From: Cervus elaphus | Taxonomy: Eukaryota > Chordata > Mammalia > Artiodactyla > Cervidae | NCBI RefSeq assembly: GCF_910594005.1 | Contig: NC_057838.1 | Location: forward strand, 32,914,001-32,978,000 | Direction: 5' to 3' | DNA length: 64,000 nucleotides | Shown: one piece after another, positions 32,641 to 43,651 of the stretch | How the letters are laid out: each line of letters opens with the position of its first letter | Numbering within the stretch: the stretch's first letter is position 1 | Made by a program: the position numbers and the translations under genes | Notes under the pieces: model-generated | The model's input: the letters and a program-made list of their open reading frames with translations, nothing else | Database searches by the model: none | Told to the model about the DNA's origin: nothing

Positions 32641-33062
32641 AATTTATTTATTTTAATTGGAGGCTAATTACTTTACAATATTGTAGTGGTTTTTGCCATA
32701 CACTGACATGGATCCGCCATGGGTGTACATGTGTTCTGCATCCTGAACCCCCTCCCACCTCCCTCCCCATCCCATCCCTCTGGGTCATCCCAGTGACCAG
32801 CCCTGAGCACCCTGTCTCATGCATCCAACCTGGACTGGCGATCTGTTTCACACTTGATAATATACATGTTTCGATGCTGTTCTCTCAGATCATCCCACTC
32901 TCACCTTCTCCCACAGAGTCCAAAAGACTATTCTATACATCTGTGTCTCTTTTGTTGTCTCGCATTTAGGGTTATTGTTACCATCTTTCTAAATTCCATA
33001 TATATGCATTAGTATACTGTATTGGTGTTTTCCTTTCTGACTTACTTCACTCTGTATAATAC
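32641..33062 (-). mobile_element. Older 5'-truncated L1 3' end
   Basis: A different, older ruminant L1 subfamily: attggaggctaattacttta, tgccatacactgacatggat, ctctgggtcatcccagtgac, cccacagagtccaaaagact and ttcactctgtataat at the truncated end. The full-length L1 lies at its tail side, so it probably landed in this copy's A-rich tail, part of which may remain at 26806-26833. Confidence 0.92.
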
Positions 33063-33482
33063 CTCTTTAAGACAAGATCTATTAAATTGTGTTCAGAAGC
33101 ATTGGACCAAAAGACAAGATGGGAAAAGAGGTATCAAGCAGGTTTTTGAAATTAAGATACATATTATTTTTGCTAAATTAGGCTCAAAACTACACCAACG
33201 TGATTTTATGGAGTTTAGTACTTGAACTCCTAGACTATGCCTTGGGAAGCAAAGACAAGTTTGAGCCTCTCATGTTTAGCACACACATTGAAAACTTTAT
33301 GCCATTTATTAATATACAAATAGACTTAAACACACACAGTGCAAGGTTTATTTTTCACCTGTTTTCCCTCCATATCCTCTACCTCTAGGTTTCTCTCCTA
33401 TGATGCATTGTTTGGTTACAGTACTTTTTTGAGCATATTATATTAGTTACCTGAGATAGATTGAAAACCTTTCTTATCTAAA
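33063..33482. other. Unassigned non-coding DNA
   Basis: AT-rich, no gene or repeat recognised. Frames are up to 67 codons. Confidence 0.6.
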
Positions 33483-33710
33483 AATAAATTGGGAGATCAG
33501 GATTGACATATATACACTATGTAGAATAGATAACCAATAAGAATCAACTGACTAGCACAGGGAACTTCATTCAATATTTCATAATGATTTATCTGGGAAA
33601 AGAATCTAAGAGTGGATATACATATAACTGACTCACTTTGTTGTGTAGCAGAAACTAACATAGCATTGTAAATCAACTATACTCCAACTGTTAAAAATTA
33701 ATTTTTAAAA
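33483..33710 (+). mobile_element. Artiodactyl L1 3' end
   Basis: ctagcacagggaacttcatt, agtggatatacatataactg, ctcactttgttgtgtagcag and cattgtaaatcaactatact give the plus-strand artiodactyl L1 3' UTR, ending in an A-rich tail at about 33700. Confidence 0.85.
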
Positions 33711-33750
33711 AGCCTTAAAAAAATCTCTGTGGGAGAATGGATACATGTAT

Positions 33751-33872
33751 GGGCTTCCCCGGTGGTTCACATGGTAACGAATCTGCCTACAATGCAGGAG
33801 ACCTGGGTTTGATCCCTGGGTTGTGAAAATCCCCTGGCATGGCACCCCGCTCCAGTATTCTTGCCTGGAGAA
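33751..33872 (+). mobile_element. Bov-tA SINE, 3'-shortened
   Basis: Head gggcttccccggtggttcac, atctgcctacaatgcaggag and gatccctgggttgtgaaaat are good. A small deletion precedes ctccagtattcttgcctgga, after which SINE similarity stops. The tail is missing or rearranged. Confidence 0.88.
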
Positions 33873-33904
33873 CTTCGGCTGAGTTGCTCTGCTGTGCATC
33901 TGAG

Positions 33905-33962
33905 ATGATCACACTGTTGTTAATCATCTACACTCCAATATAAAATAAAAAGTTAAAAAAAA
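33905..33962 (+). mobile_element. L1 3' terminal scrap
   Basis: cactgttgttaatcatctac, actccaatataaaataaaa and gttaaaaaaaaa match only the last ~55 bases of an artiodactyl L1 3' end with its tail. Confidence 0.65.
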
Positions 33963-35341
33963 ATAGGAGCTTCAGCTTTCTGACAGCCTGTGATTATATT
34001 TGTGTAACTCTTCATTCTCTTCTTACCCAGGTAAGAGTCAATTTTGCAAAGAGAAGGGTCTTTAAAAGGTTTTGAAAAGGAAAAAAAAAAAAATTAAATC
34101 TCTTTTTCAGTTGAAAGGGAATGATGCTTCGACTGCACAAAGGAGTTGTTTTCTTGGGTAAATTATAGGCACTACTCTTTCTTCTTCTAATGTTCAGTGG
34201 AGCAAATGAGAAATCAGAGGCCAGTATTAATCCCTCCCCTTGAAAAATAATGCATTCTTTCTGTCTGCAAGATTCTAAGATTTCTTCTTTATGCTCAAAG
34301 CTGAAGTATTTTCCTAGAGATGTGTCTTTTCTTATTAATCCTGTCTAGGAAGCTGAGAACATTTCCAACCTCTGACTCAAGTCTGTCTTTAGCTCAAGGA
34401 AAATGTCCCTTATTATTTATTTAATCTGCCTCTCCTGTTTCCTGTTCCCTCTGAAGGGGTATTGTTCACTTGTTACATCTCCTGGATCTGACTTCCAAAT
34501 ATTTTCTCTTTTCTCTCATAGGTTACATATGTTTGTAATTTCAATCACTATTTTATAAGATTTCTTTCTCATCTTCCTCAAGGACACGAACCGAAGTCTC
34601 TATAGACACTCATCCTCTCTTTCAGTTAATATTTTAGTTCTAAAGCTTTGAAAGTGAGTGTAGATGAGTGTGAATTTGTGAGTTTGCTATTGTGGAATCT
34701 ATATAAGTTCTCTATCATTTGCTTGTTCAAAATATTATGTCTTTTGCAACAAAGCTCTTTAGCAAGAGGTCATTTTTCCTGGTGTCTTGCTTACTCTTCC
34801 TCTCTCTGGCCACAAAGTCCAAGTGAATGTTTTATTTTCTCAGGACCAGCTCCACCCATAGGCAGGCAGTGCGCCGGCTCACCCCCAATCCCAAACAAAG
34901 GCAGCAAACCTCTCTCTGATTTTCTCAGCTATGAAATCGCAACATTCCTGCTTCAATAATAAACCAATCTTGGCCCACATTACAGAGTAATTATGCAACC
35001 TACACAAATAGGAATGAATGAATCATTCTGAGGACATGGTCCCTCATTCTGAGAATTCTACTAGCTGATCCCCAAACCGTAAGTCTAGGTGACAATGCCA
35101 CCTCCTTTCAGATCTAGAGCTTGAAGCATATTTTTCCCCTTTTGGTCCATCATTCCTGCTGCCCTGGTAGCTTCTTGACTCAGGTAAAAAATATTGTTAA
35201 CAATAACAGTAATAACCAACATTTCTGGGACACCTTATATACAACACTTAGTAATAAACCAAAGGAGATTTTTGCTTTGGGGTGTCTATTCAGTCTTCAT
35301 TAGCCAGCTTAAATGCACACAAGAGACATTTCTAACAGCCA
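33963..35341. other. Unassigned non-coding DNA
   Basis: No gene, RNA or repeat family recognised. A plus-strand frame of 103 codons (34648-34959) has no known motif and no supporting context. Confidence 0.55.
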
Positions 35342-36101
35342 CTCAGTTCAGTTCAGTCGCTCAGTCGTGTCCGACTCTGTGCGACCCTATGAATCGCAGC
35401 ATGCCAGGCCTCCCTGTCCATCACCAACTCCCAGAGTTTACTCAAACTCATGCCCATTGAGTTGGTGATACCATCCAGCCATCTAATCCTCTGTCGTCCC
35501 CTTCTCCTCCTGCCCCAAATCCCTCCCAGCATCAGGGTCTTTTCCAACGAGTCAACTCTTCACATGAGGTGGCCAAAGTATTGGAGTTTCAGCTTCAGCA
35601 TCAGTCCTTCCAATGAACACCCAAGACTGATCTCCTTCAGGATGGACTGGTTGGATCTCCTTGCAGTCCAAGGGACTCTCAAGAATCTTCTCCAACACCA
35701 CAGTTCAAAAGCATCAATTTTTTGGTGCTCAGCTTTCTTCACAGTCCAACTCTCACATCCATACATGACTACTGGAAAAACCATAGCCTTGACCAGACAA
35801 ACCTTTGCTGGCAAAGTAATGTCTCTGCTTTTTAATATGCTATCCTGGTTGATCATAACTTTCCTTCCAAGGAGTAAGCGTCTTTTATTTTCTTGGCTGT
35901 AGTCACCATCTGCAGTGATTTTGGAGCCCCCCAAAATAAAGTCTGACACTGTTTTCACTGTCTCCCCATCTATTTCCCATGAGGTGATGGGACCAGATGC
36001 CATGATCTTAGTTTTCTGAATGTTAAGCTTTAAGCCAACTTTTTCACTCTCCTCTTTCACTTTCATCAAGAGGCTTTTTAGTTCCTCTTCACTTTCTGCC
36101 C
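35342..36101 (-). mobile_element. BovB LINE, 5'-truncated, 0.76 kb
   Basis: The 3' terminus is at the left (cagttcagttcagtcgctca) and the truncated 5' side at about 36101, within the reverse-transcriptase ORF (tcacttttctgcc-like text). It is one of the better preserved BovB pieces in the window. No target duplication was identified. Confidence 0.95.
35353..36101 (-). pseudogene. BovB ORF fragment (end of reverse transcriptase and C-terminus)
   Basis: The frame reads LKSLLMKVKEESEKVGLKLN, KTKIMASGP, DGETVKTVSDFILGGSKITA, RDITLPAKVCLVKAMVFPV, MYGCESWTVKKAEHQ and FELWCWRRFLRVPW, a typical RTE/BovB reverse-transcriptase tail. It stops at TGA (35560-35562) right after LQYFGHLM. The same frame then continues as RVDSLEKTLMLGG-type sequence to 35353, so this is one stop, probably CGA to TGA CpG decay. 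The N-terminal endonuclease and catalytic YxDD region are absent through 5' truncation. Not functional. Confidence 0.9.
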
Positions 36102-36744
36102 TCTCTATAAATAAAATAAGGCAGAGTTGGAAGAAATTATAAGGTGACATGGCAACATTTTAATGCTTCACTATGGGAGATTTAGATAAAACTCACACAG
36201 TGGAAAAGTCCCAGCAAAGGGGCAAATTCAGAGACTTGACAGCACATGGCAATCAGTGTTTTAGAAAGAATCAAAGCTTTGTTATCAGACAACCTCAATA
36301 TTGAAGCCCTAGTGTACATTTCACTTTTCTGCAGCTCAAAGCTGTCACATGTGAAATGGAACCCAAAGGACCTTCTGCACAGGGTCTTTGCCAGGAATGA
36401 AGGAGAAAACATCCTCAGGACCTGGCAAGTAGCAAGGGCTCATTAAGAGTCAGCGCCCTTTCTGTTTCCTTTCTGTTTTTTTTTAAACCAAGCCTCAGAC
36501 GAGTCAGGTGTTTTACTCTAACACAGACTCCCCACCACACCACAGTATAAACTCTCTGGGGGTGGAGATGGTGCCCATCCCACACACACACCTCACGTGT
36601 GTGCATGAGAATCATGCATTCTCTGGGGCTCAGAATAATCCCCAGCACTCACTGATACTCATGGAGTGTTGAACAGGAATATCAGCTAATGCTGATAGAC
36701 TATCTAAGTTTAAAAAGAATATTAGCATTCACTGTCTCACTTGG
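36102..36744. other. Unassigned non-coding DNA
   Basis: No gene recognised. CA/AC-rich text at 36580-36603 includes a small (CA)n. Confidence 0.55.
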
Positions 36745-36865
36745 ACAGCATAGTAGTCTCATTATTACTCCCTCCTTTTGTTACATGGGAAGCCAACACA
36801 CAGTGAGGTCATGCAACTTGCCCAAAGAAAACAGAGAGAAGAATGACGTTTAGTCTTCAGATTGC
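36745..36865 (-). mobile_element. MIR fragment
   Basis: gtctcattattactccctcc, ttacatgggaagccaacaca, cagtgaggtcatgcaacttg and cccaaag follow the reverse-complement MIR core order. Diverged. Confidence 0.55.
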
Positions 36866-36885
36866 AAATCAATGATCTCTGTTCT

Positions 36886-37075
36886 GTCTTTTAAAGATTT
36901 TTTTGATGCGGACCATCTTAAAAAGTCTTTATTAAATTTGTTACAATATTACTTCCATTTTACATTTTTTTGGCCAGGGGGCATGTGGGATCTTAGCTTC
37001 CTGACCAGGGATCAAACCCATACCTCCTGTATTATAAGGCAAAGTCTTAACCACTGGACCACCTGGGGAAGTCCT
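36886..37075 (-). mobile_element. CHR-2-type tRNA-derived SINE with 14-bp target duplication
   Basis: The tail side at left has aaaaagtctttattaaattt and gttacaatattacttcc, a known tail type for this SINE. The body has catgtgggatcttagcttcc and the head cttaaccactggaccacctg. Flanks ATGATCTCTGTTCT (36872-36885) and ATGATCTCTGCTCT (37076-37089) differ at one base. Confidence 0.94.
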
Positions 37076-37089
37076 ATGATCTCTGCTCT

Positions 37090-37489
37090 TGAACCTGCTA
37101 CGATCTGCCCTGCCACTAGCTGCCTGAGCAGAGAACTTTCTCTGCTGCCTTTTACCATGGTGGGAAGGAGTTCCACTACAATTTCTATCTTTAAAAAGAA
37201 ACAAACCTGTTCCAGTGGGTCAAGCAAAATCCAGGACCCAAATGACGCAGAACACCCATCAACAGCAGCCTCACAGCATAGCATTCTCGTTCCCTTCAGA
37301 AGTGCAAAACTGGCCTCAGGCAGCTGAGAACACAAAAGCTGCACAGTCAGGAATTAAAGTTTCCAGATCCCAGGAATAAATACTAGTCCCAGGCTGGTGA
37401 GCTCAGACACAAAAGGATTTCAGGACAAGTCACTCCAGGCTCAGTTTATTAGTAGACCTGGAGGAAACCTTCGAGATTCTTTGTCAGAC
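37090..37489. other. Unassigned non-coding DNA
   Basis: Overlapping minus-strand frames (up to 110 codons, 37012-37344) and a plus frame (36872-37327) run into the adjacent SINE and show no known motif, so they are treated as chance. Confidence 0.55.
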
Positions 37490-37612
37490 TTGGAGAGTGA
37501 ATATCTAAATTTTACAGAGGAGGATACAGAGGTTGCCAGAGAGGGTGAGTCACCTGTCCAAGATCACACAGCAAGTTGATAAAGGAACTGGAACTAGCGA
37601 GCACAGGTTTCT
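37490..37612 (-). mobile_element. MIR fragment
   Basis: attttacagaggaggataca, gtgagtcacctgtccaagat and cacacagcaagttgataaag are clear reverse-complement MIR core text. Confidence 0.78.
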
Positions 37613-37714
37613 AGCATCTCAGATTAGAATATCATTATCAGAGCCCCAGGGGAATGTGAGGCTGCGATGGCGGTGCTGAGTGATGGTTCCGCTGCTGTTA
37701 GCCCTGTATCCCAT

Positions 37715-37895
37715 GACAAATGCTTCCTGTGGGTCAAGTCCTGTGTGCTATGTGTTGCACACATTCGATCTCATTAAATCTTCTATTAGTTTCATTCACG
37801 TATTAGTGTCAGTTAAAGCTAGTAAGAAGGGAAAATCTTGCCCAAAGGCACATAGCTAATAAGTACTGAAATCAGCAGACCGTTCAGTCCCTATG
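37715..37895 (-). mobile_element. MIR SINE
   Basis: gtcctgtgtgctatgtgttg, gatctcattaaatcttctat, aaaatcttgcccaaaggcac and atagctaataagtactgaaa follow the reverse-complement MIR order. Confidence 0.72.
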
Positions 37896-38025
37896 TTAAA
37901 AATTCTAACAATAAGCAAAAAATAAATAAATAAAATAAAAGCAAGAAAATAAAACTTGTCATATGTTTCCTTCTAGAAGATAGGTGATAATGAATCAACC
38001 AATAAAGCATTTTCTTATAGTTTTA

Positions 38026-38132
38026 TCTTTTTTTTTTAATCCTTTGGATCTTAGTTCCCCAACCAGGGAACAGACCCATTCCCCCTGCATTGGAAGAGCA
38101 GAGTCTTAACCACTGCACTGCTAGGGAAGCCC
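38026..38132 (-). mobile_element. CHR-2-type tRNA-derived SINE
   Basis: T tail at left, ggatcttagttccccaacca, ggaacagacccattccccct and head cttaaccactgcactgctag, gggaagccc. Short form. Confidence 0.88.
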
Positions 38133-38439
38133 CTATAACAGCATATTTTTAAGACTATAGGCTTGCTTAACTGGACTTTCTTGAAGACCCTCACCTTCTT
38201 TTATGTGCCAAACTCTGCCCTCTCCTGACCAATCCCCCACCCTGTAAGATCAGCTTTGAGAGTCACCCAGCCCCAGTGCTAAAATACTTTCAATATCTTC
38301 CTCTGATTCCTGTCTTCTGAGAGGCTGGGAAGGTGATGTTCCCTTCCTGCCTGAGATCTGATAAACCTGGCTGTACTCTATCTACAAGTGATGCTGGTGC
38401 ATCAACGTAACAGGTGCAGAACCAGAGCTCCAACCCAGA

Positions 38440-38690
38440 CGTGCTGAAAGACAAACTCCACTTTACTAACCATTATATCCTATCCACCTCTCTGTCAAAC
38501 TGCTGCTTCCTTGTAACTCAACTCAAACACTGCCCTTCCCTAATTATCCAAGTCACACTCAAAGGCTATTGCCTCTTATTTCCAACAAATCCTGTGTCCC
38601 CCATTATCATAGAGTATTATTCACTGTACCTAGACCCCCCCCACTGCCAATAGACTGTATATGTCTTGAGAACAAGAGTCATACCTTCAT
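38440..38690 (+). mobile_element. L2 LINE 3' end
   Basis: taactcaactcaaacactgc, ccaagtcacactcaaaggct, atagagtattattcactgta, then ccactgccaatagactgtat and gtcttgagaacaagagtcat match the order of the L2 3' end. Confidence 0.7.
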
Positions 38691-38823
38691 CAACTCACTC
38701 ACTCATTCCCTGAACCAATATTGTTAAAGCACCTGCTATGTGCCAGGTTGTGTGCTAGATGTTTATTCATGATTTTATCATCATCATTTTAGCTCATGGA
38801 AGGCATTCAATAAATATTTATTT
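38691..38823 (-). mobile_element. MIR/L2-like fragment
   Basis: aagcacctgctatgtgccag and gttgtgtgctagatg resemble the reverse-complement MIR end; the closing cattcaataaatatt is also seen at L2 termini. Assignment between the two is open. Confidence 0.5.
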
Positions 38824-38839
38824 AAAAATGAATGGAGAG

Positions 38840-39104
38840 GGACTTTGCTTGTGGTCCAATGGTAAAGAATCTCCTTGCCAATGCAGGGGTTCAATCCCTG
38901 GTCTGGGGAGATTCCACATGCCTTGGGGCAACTAAGCCCAGGCATCACAACGACCGAGCCCCGGCTCTGTAACAAGAGAAGATACCACAATGAAAAGCCA
39001 AGCCCAGTCACCGCAGCGAAGAGTAGCTCCTGCTTGCCGCAACTAGAGAAAACCTGCACGCAGCAATGAAGACATGACACAGTCAAAAAATATAAGAAGT
39101 TTTA
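38840..39104 (+). mobile_element. CHR-2-type SINE, long form, with 16-bp target duplication
   Basis: Head gggactttgcttgtggtcca, atgcaggggttcaatccctg, then the long body catgccttggggcaactaag, gaccgagccccggctctgta, cttgccgcaactagagaaaa and an A-rich end. Flanks at 38824-38839 and 39105-39120 agree at 15 of 16 bases (AAAAA, one difference, GAATGGAGAG). Confidence 0.95.
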
Positions 39105-39120
39105 AAAAAGGAATGGAGAG

Positions 39121-40752
39121 TTGAATGAATGGATAGGGGGGTAAACAGGACTACAAAATAATCCTGCTTTGTAGGAACAAGCTGAAGACACCCAGTGTTG
39201 GGCTAGGGTACCTCTTCCACCCTGACATGTTTTGTAGACTATTATTGGATATGAAATTGAAATGAAAGGATGAACACACATTACTTTTTACCTCCTAATG
39301 TAGGAGATCCCCACAGGAGAATAAGGGTAGAAAAATGAGATTCTGGTCCACTTCTTCCCTCTGGGACAAGTTATAGCCCAACAATAATGAGAGAAAAGAT
39401 TTGTGTCAGTAGCCTGATCACACAGCTCAGCGGGGCTCCAAGGTTCCCTTGAAGGTTCAGTGCACTGTTGCTCTCTTCATTCAAAGTGGTTGTGAAGCCA
39501 TGGAGGAGCTTTCCAAGCTTATCCCAAGCTGGTGGCTTCCCACGAACCCAACTCTGAAGCCCTCCAAATAAACACGGGGAAATGAGGGAGCAGAGCTTCA
39601 GCAGAGTGCTGAAGTTGAATGTCTCTCTGCTTTCTCCAGATGACTGTAAAGGTGATGATGATGGAGAACCAGCCAGGGCTAGACAGAGAATGGTGGAGAG
39701 GAACTAAAGTGATCACTGCAAAACTTCCTGTAGTCCTGCGACGTCTCCTTTGTGGCTACCCTCCTCCACGGTCATGAATGAAGAGGTTTTGCAGAAAACC
39801 ACCCACGATTCCAAACACGTTTTTCCTCCCCCTTCTCTTGGGACACCCTGGCCAGTGGTGCTGAGAATATTACAGAAGGAAGGAGCAGTGTCCAGGACCT
39901 TCACACAAACACCTCTTCATCCTCTACCTCAAGGAGATGAGAAGTATCTCACTGCACCTCCACCTCCTTCCCTAACATCAGATGCAAACGGGCAGCACAT
40001 CACCACCTGCCTTTTTCACACTCAAACACGGCTAATGTTAGCAAGGCTGAGGGAAGAGTGGTTATCCTGGGTATAAGCAACGGATAGGAAAGAAAGCCAA
40101 GAGGAATAAAATCTCAAATAAATGAAAAAATAAAAAACAAACAAAATAGCAGAAAACTAAGCCCGAATGTCAGCAGAGGTAACAGGGGTTAAAGGTAGAT
40201 GCTGATCCTGGCTTCCCCTGGGGGTGGAGTCAGCTGCACCAACATCCTTCTCTCCCAGACAGGAAAAGGAAAACAGGACCACAGGTAGATTCCTTAACGT
40301 TCTTCAGAAATTCAATGGACCAAAGTCAGAGGGCCACCAATGAACCCCAAACTTTAAAATATTAAGACAGGTGCTTGTAAACAGAGATGGGATACCAACA
40401 CTTATTTACCCCAGAAGGATACCAAAAATGTTTGACAAATTATTAGATGTCTAATGGTGGGCTTGGGAGGGGGGGAGTCAAGGGGGCAGCAGGTAGAAGA
40501 GGGATTCCCAGTCACTGTGGGCTTTTCTCCTGGAAAGAAAGATTGGCAAAGGGCCTGAAAAAGCATTGCTTCAGGTCTGGAGGAGTCAAGAACAGCCCCA
40601 GAGACAGGCAGCAACTGAGACAGGCTTCATCAGAACTGCCAGATCTCCCGCCTCCCGAATCACCTCCAGACACAGGCAGCCTAACCATCTAGCAAGCAAC
40701 AACAGCTCCCAGCCAAGAACAAGGAGGAAACCCTCTTTGTGGAAAAAGCAGA
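39121..40752. other. Unassigned non-coding DNA
   Basis: No exon or repeat recognised. Frames up to 108 codons (39750-40076, plus) lack known motifs. A G-rich stretch is at 40461-40490. Confidence 0.55.
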
Positions 40753-40950
40753 ATCATAGGGTGCAGAGTTCCCTGTGCTACACAGTGGGTCCTGAACTCC
40801 ACCCAATTCTCTAAGAACATAAACGGGAAAAAGAATTTGGGAAAGAAGAGATACATACACATGTATAACTGAATTACTTTGCTATACATATGAAACTGAC
40901 AAAAATTTTAATCAACTATGCCCCAACATAAAATAAAAATTAAAAAAAAT
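40753..40950 (+). mobile_element. Artiodactyl L1 3' end
   Basis: agagttccctgtgctacaca, gtgggtcctgaactccaccc, cacatgtataactgaattac and tttaatcaactatgccccaa, then an A-rich tail. The 15-base flanks around it (ending AGGGTGCAG on the left, AGGGTGTAG on the right) differ only by transitions, a possible aged target duplication. Confidence 0.82.
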
Positions 40951-40954
40951 TGCA

Positions 40955-41165
40955 GGGTGTAGAACAGATCAGTTTTTGCCAAGGATTGGGGGTAGGAGAC
41001 ATGTCGGCAGAGGTACCGACATTAGGGGCGTTTGGGGGTGGGGTGGGTCATGGATCTGTCCAGTATCTAAACTGTGGCTGTGGATACAGGACTCTGGGCA
41101 TTTATCAAAATTCACAAAAAAACAATACACCAAAAAGAGTGAATTTTACTATATGTAAATAGATT
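40955..41165 (+). mobile_element. Ancient L1M 3' UTR remnant
   Basis: cagtttttgccaaggattgg, ggggtggggtgggtcatgga and agagtgaattttactatatg resemble the old L1 3' UTR pattern (ggttgccaggggctgggg ... gggtgaattttatggtatg). The younger L1 3' end sits at its upstream edge. Confidence 0.55.
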
Positions 41166-42604
41166 GATGAATTTTCATTTATCAATTTCTATTACTAAGA
41201 GCTAGAAATCCATTCATATCATTTCCTTCATGCAATATCCTACACTCAGTAGCCTCGCCCCCGCAGCCTTTCCCAGGCATGCTGCTGCTCCCACACAGCT
41301 TGCCCGTCAAGAAAGAAAAGCATTCAAAGAAAGATAAGACCGAGCTCCCCAATGAAAATTTTAAACACACATTATGAACAGAAGCACTATTTGTGCCTGA
41401 GACAAAATGAGTTTTGAGAAGAATACAAAACTTTAAATACTTGGCATACATTCTTACACTGATTTTCCAAATCTCCCTGCGTTACTACTATTCATTTACT
41501 GCTTGGATAAAGAGACAAAACAAAATTATTAATGTGCCTTTGCCATAAATGATTAACTTCATCATGGGAGAAAGCGGGAAAGCAGGTTAAAAAAATGCTT
41601 CGTCTAATAGTAATTGATATTTATCTCCTCTGTCTCTCTAACTGTTAAACACTGCTCATAACACTTATTACTGTCATGAGGAGAAAGAATACTTAATCCA
41701 TCATAAATCCAGATGATTTATCCATAGATTGGAAAGGGGGCAGTGCTTCTCTTCTGCCATCCATAAAACAGGAAGCATTCAATATATCACTCAACAAAGA
41801 CTGCCATTCAAGTGCCATGTCCTCATGTTTGAGCTTAAAGGCACAGGTCCTCGATGCCATGATGATAAAGCAAATCCCCAGTCATGTGACTGGACCCATT
41901 GCTGGATTTCAGGTTTGAGTGAACAACTGTTCAGTGCTCCACCAGGTCAGGAATGTGACCCTCTGTTTATTCACCAGAAAGACACACTTCCCTTGCCTCA
42001 CTGGCTCAAGAGTGTTGATGGAGCAATTTGATCAATAATAGTTCATATTTTATTAGCTCTAGTCCTCACTCACTCTTACAGGATATCTGATCAGCTTTAA
42101 CGACTCCCCCTAGGGGTCTAAAGTCTACCCCCCCCCCAGCATCTCACAAGCGTTCAGGGTCCAACCTGCCAGCTACTGTCACTTCAAGGTACCAACCTTG
42201 ACCCCTCCCCTGATTCAGCTGTCTTCTCTCCCAAGAGGACCCTGGTGAGAACCTCATAGCTACCATCACTGGTGAGACCCACTATGAGTGACCGACCTCA
42301 GGTATCCTTCCACAGCCCCTAAGCCACCAATCCAGGGGGCCCTCAGTGCCATCCTCCAACCCAGAGCTCCCCACGCCACTCTTGATTCCCTCCATGACAC
42401 CCAATTGGCTGTTTGTCCACAAGCTCTAGTCCCTCATGATAACAGCTTCTTTTCATTCTCATAAAAATCTCCCTGTTGGGCCTATCTGGGACAGATGAAG
42501 GCTATATTTTCATCCCACGGTCCTCCCTCCAAACCAGGCCTTCAAACCTCTATCAAACTGTTTAAAAAATCTTTTATTTGCTCACACAAGTTCCTCTATT
42601 TCTT
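41166..42604. other. Unassigned DNA with a C-rich segment
   Basis: The stretch 42096-42540 is clearly C-rich on plus (a C11 run at 42129-42139, many CCC words) compared with its AT-rich surroundings. No open frame over 100 codons with known motifs; a 100-codon frame at 41729-42031 is unrecognised. Confidence 0.5.
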
Positions 42605-43320
42605 ATTCTTTTTTATTGGGATAAAATACACACAATATAAAAGTTACTACTGTAACCATCTTGAATTGTGGTGCTGGAGAAGACTCTAGAGAATCCTTTG
42701 GACATCAAGGAGATCAAATCAATCAATCCTAAAGGAAATCAATCCTGAATATTCATTGAAAGGACTTATGCAGAAGCTCTAATGCTTGGGCCACCTGATG
42801 GAAAGAGCCGACTTATTGGAAGAGACCTTGATGTTGGGAGAGACTGAACACAAAAGGATAAGGGGGTGGCAGAGGATAACATGATTCGATAACATCACAG
42901 ATTCAATGGACATGCATTTGAGCAAACTCAGGGAGACAGTAAAGGACAGGGAAGCCTAGCATGCTGCAATCCATGGGGTCACAGAGAGTTGGACATGACT
43001 TTGTGCTGAACAAAAACAGCAACCATTTTGAAAGGCTCAGTACATTCACATATTAAGTACGTTCACATTTTTGTGCAACTGTAACCACCAATTCATCTCC
43101 AGAACTCTTTTCACTTTGCCCAACTGGAATTCTGTCCCCATTAAATATTAACTCCCTATCCTCCCTCTAGCCACTGGCAATCACCATGCTACCTTCTGTC
43201 TCTGTGACTTTGGCTATGTATGTATCTCATCCTAAGTGGAATATACAATATCTGTCTTTTTTATTACTGGCTTGTTACACTTGGCATAACATTCTCAAGG
43301 ATAATCCAAGATTTTCCTTT
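42605..43320 (-). mobile_element. Ancient L1M 3' region hosting a BovB insertion
   Basis: ttttattgggataaaataca, then after the BovB gtacattcacatattaagta, cattttttgtgcaactgtaac-like text at 43070, ccccattaaatattaactcc, tgtctctgtgactttggcta and cttggcataacattctcaag are reverse-complement L1M landmarks. Confidence 0.78.
42666..43020 (+). mobile_element. BovB LINE 3' end with 12-bp target duplication
   Basis: Begins ttgtggtgctggagaagact (end of the BovB ORF region), continues with gatggaaagagccgacttat, gaccttgatgttgggagaga, gacagggaagcctagcatgc, and ends caatccatggggtcacagag and ttggacatgac. Flanks AACCATCTTGAA (42654-42665) and AACCATTTTGAA (43021-43032) differ at one base. Confidence 0.94.
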
Positions 43321-43434
43321 GCCTTTTCAAGAAAAGACAAAATTCAATACAAATTCTCATTAGCCTGTCCAACAGTTCACCAACTTACAGCTGAGTTTCA
43401 GCTTGGGTGCAAGGTGAGATGTCTGTCTTCTATA

Positions 43435-43650
43435 TGTGTATGTTACTCACTCAGTACTGTCCAGCTCTGCGACCTTCTGGACTGTAGCCCACCAGGCTCC
43501 TCTGTCCATGGAATTCTTCAAGCAAGAATACTAGAGTGAGTAGTCATTCCCTCCTCCAGGGGATCTTCCTGACCCAGGGACTGAACCCACATCTCAAGCA
43601 TCTTCTTCATTAGCAGGCGGATTCTTTACCAGCTGAGTCACCAGGGAAGC
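43435..43650 (-). mobile_element. Bov-tA/BovA SINE
   Basis: Reverse-complement copy: cactcagtactgtccagctc, tggactgtagcccaccaggc, ctccaggggatcttcctgac and the head gagtcaccagggaagc. Confidence 0.93.
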
Positions 43651-43651
43651 G

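Noticed and set aside
35560..36150. 196-codon minus-strand frame as a host gene
   Set aside because: It is BovB reverse-transcriptase tail; the first ~20 codons come from flanking DNA.
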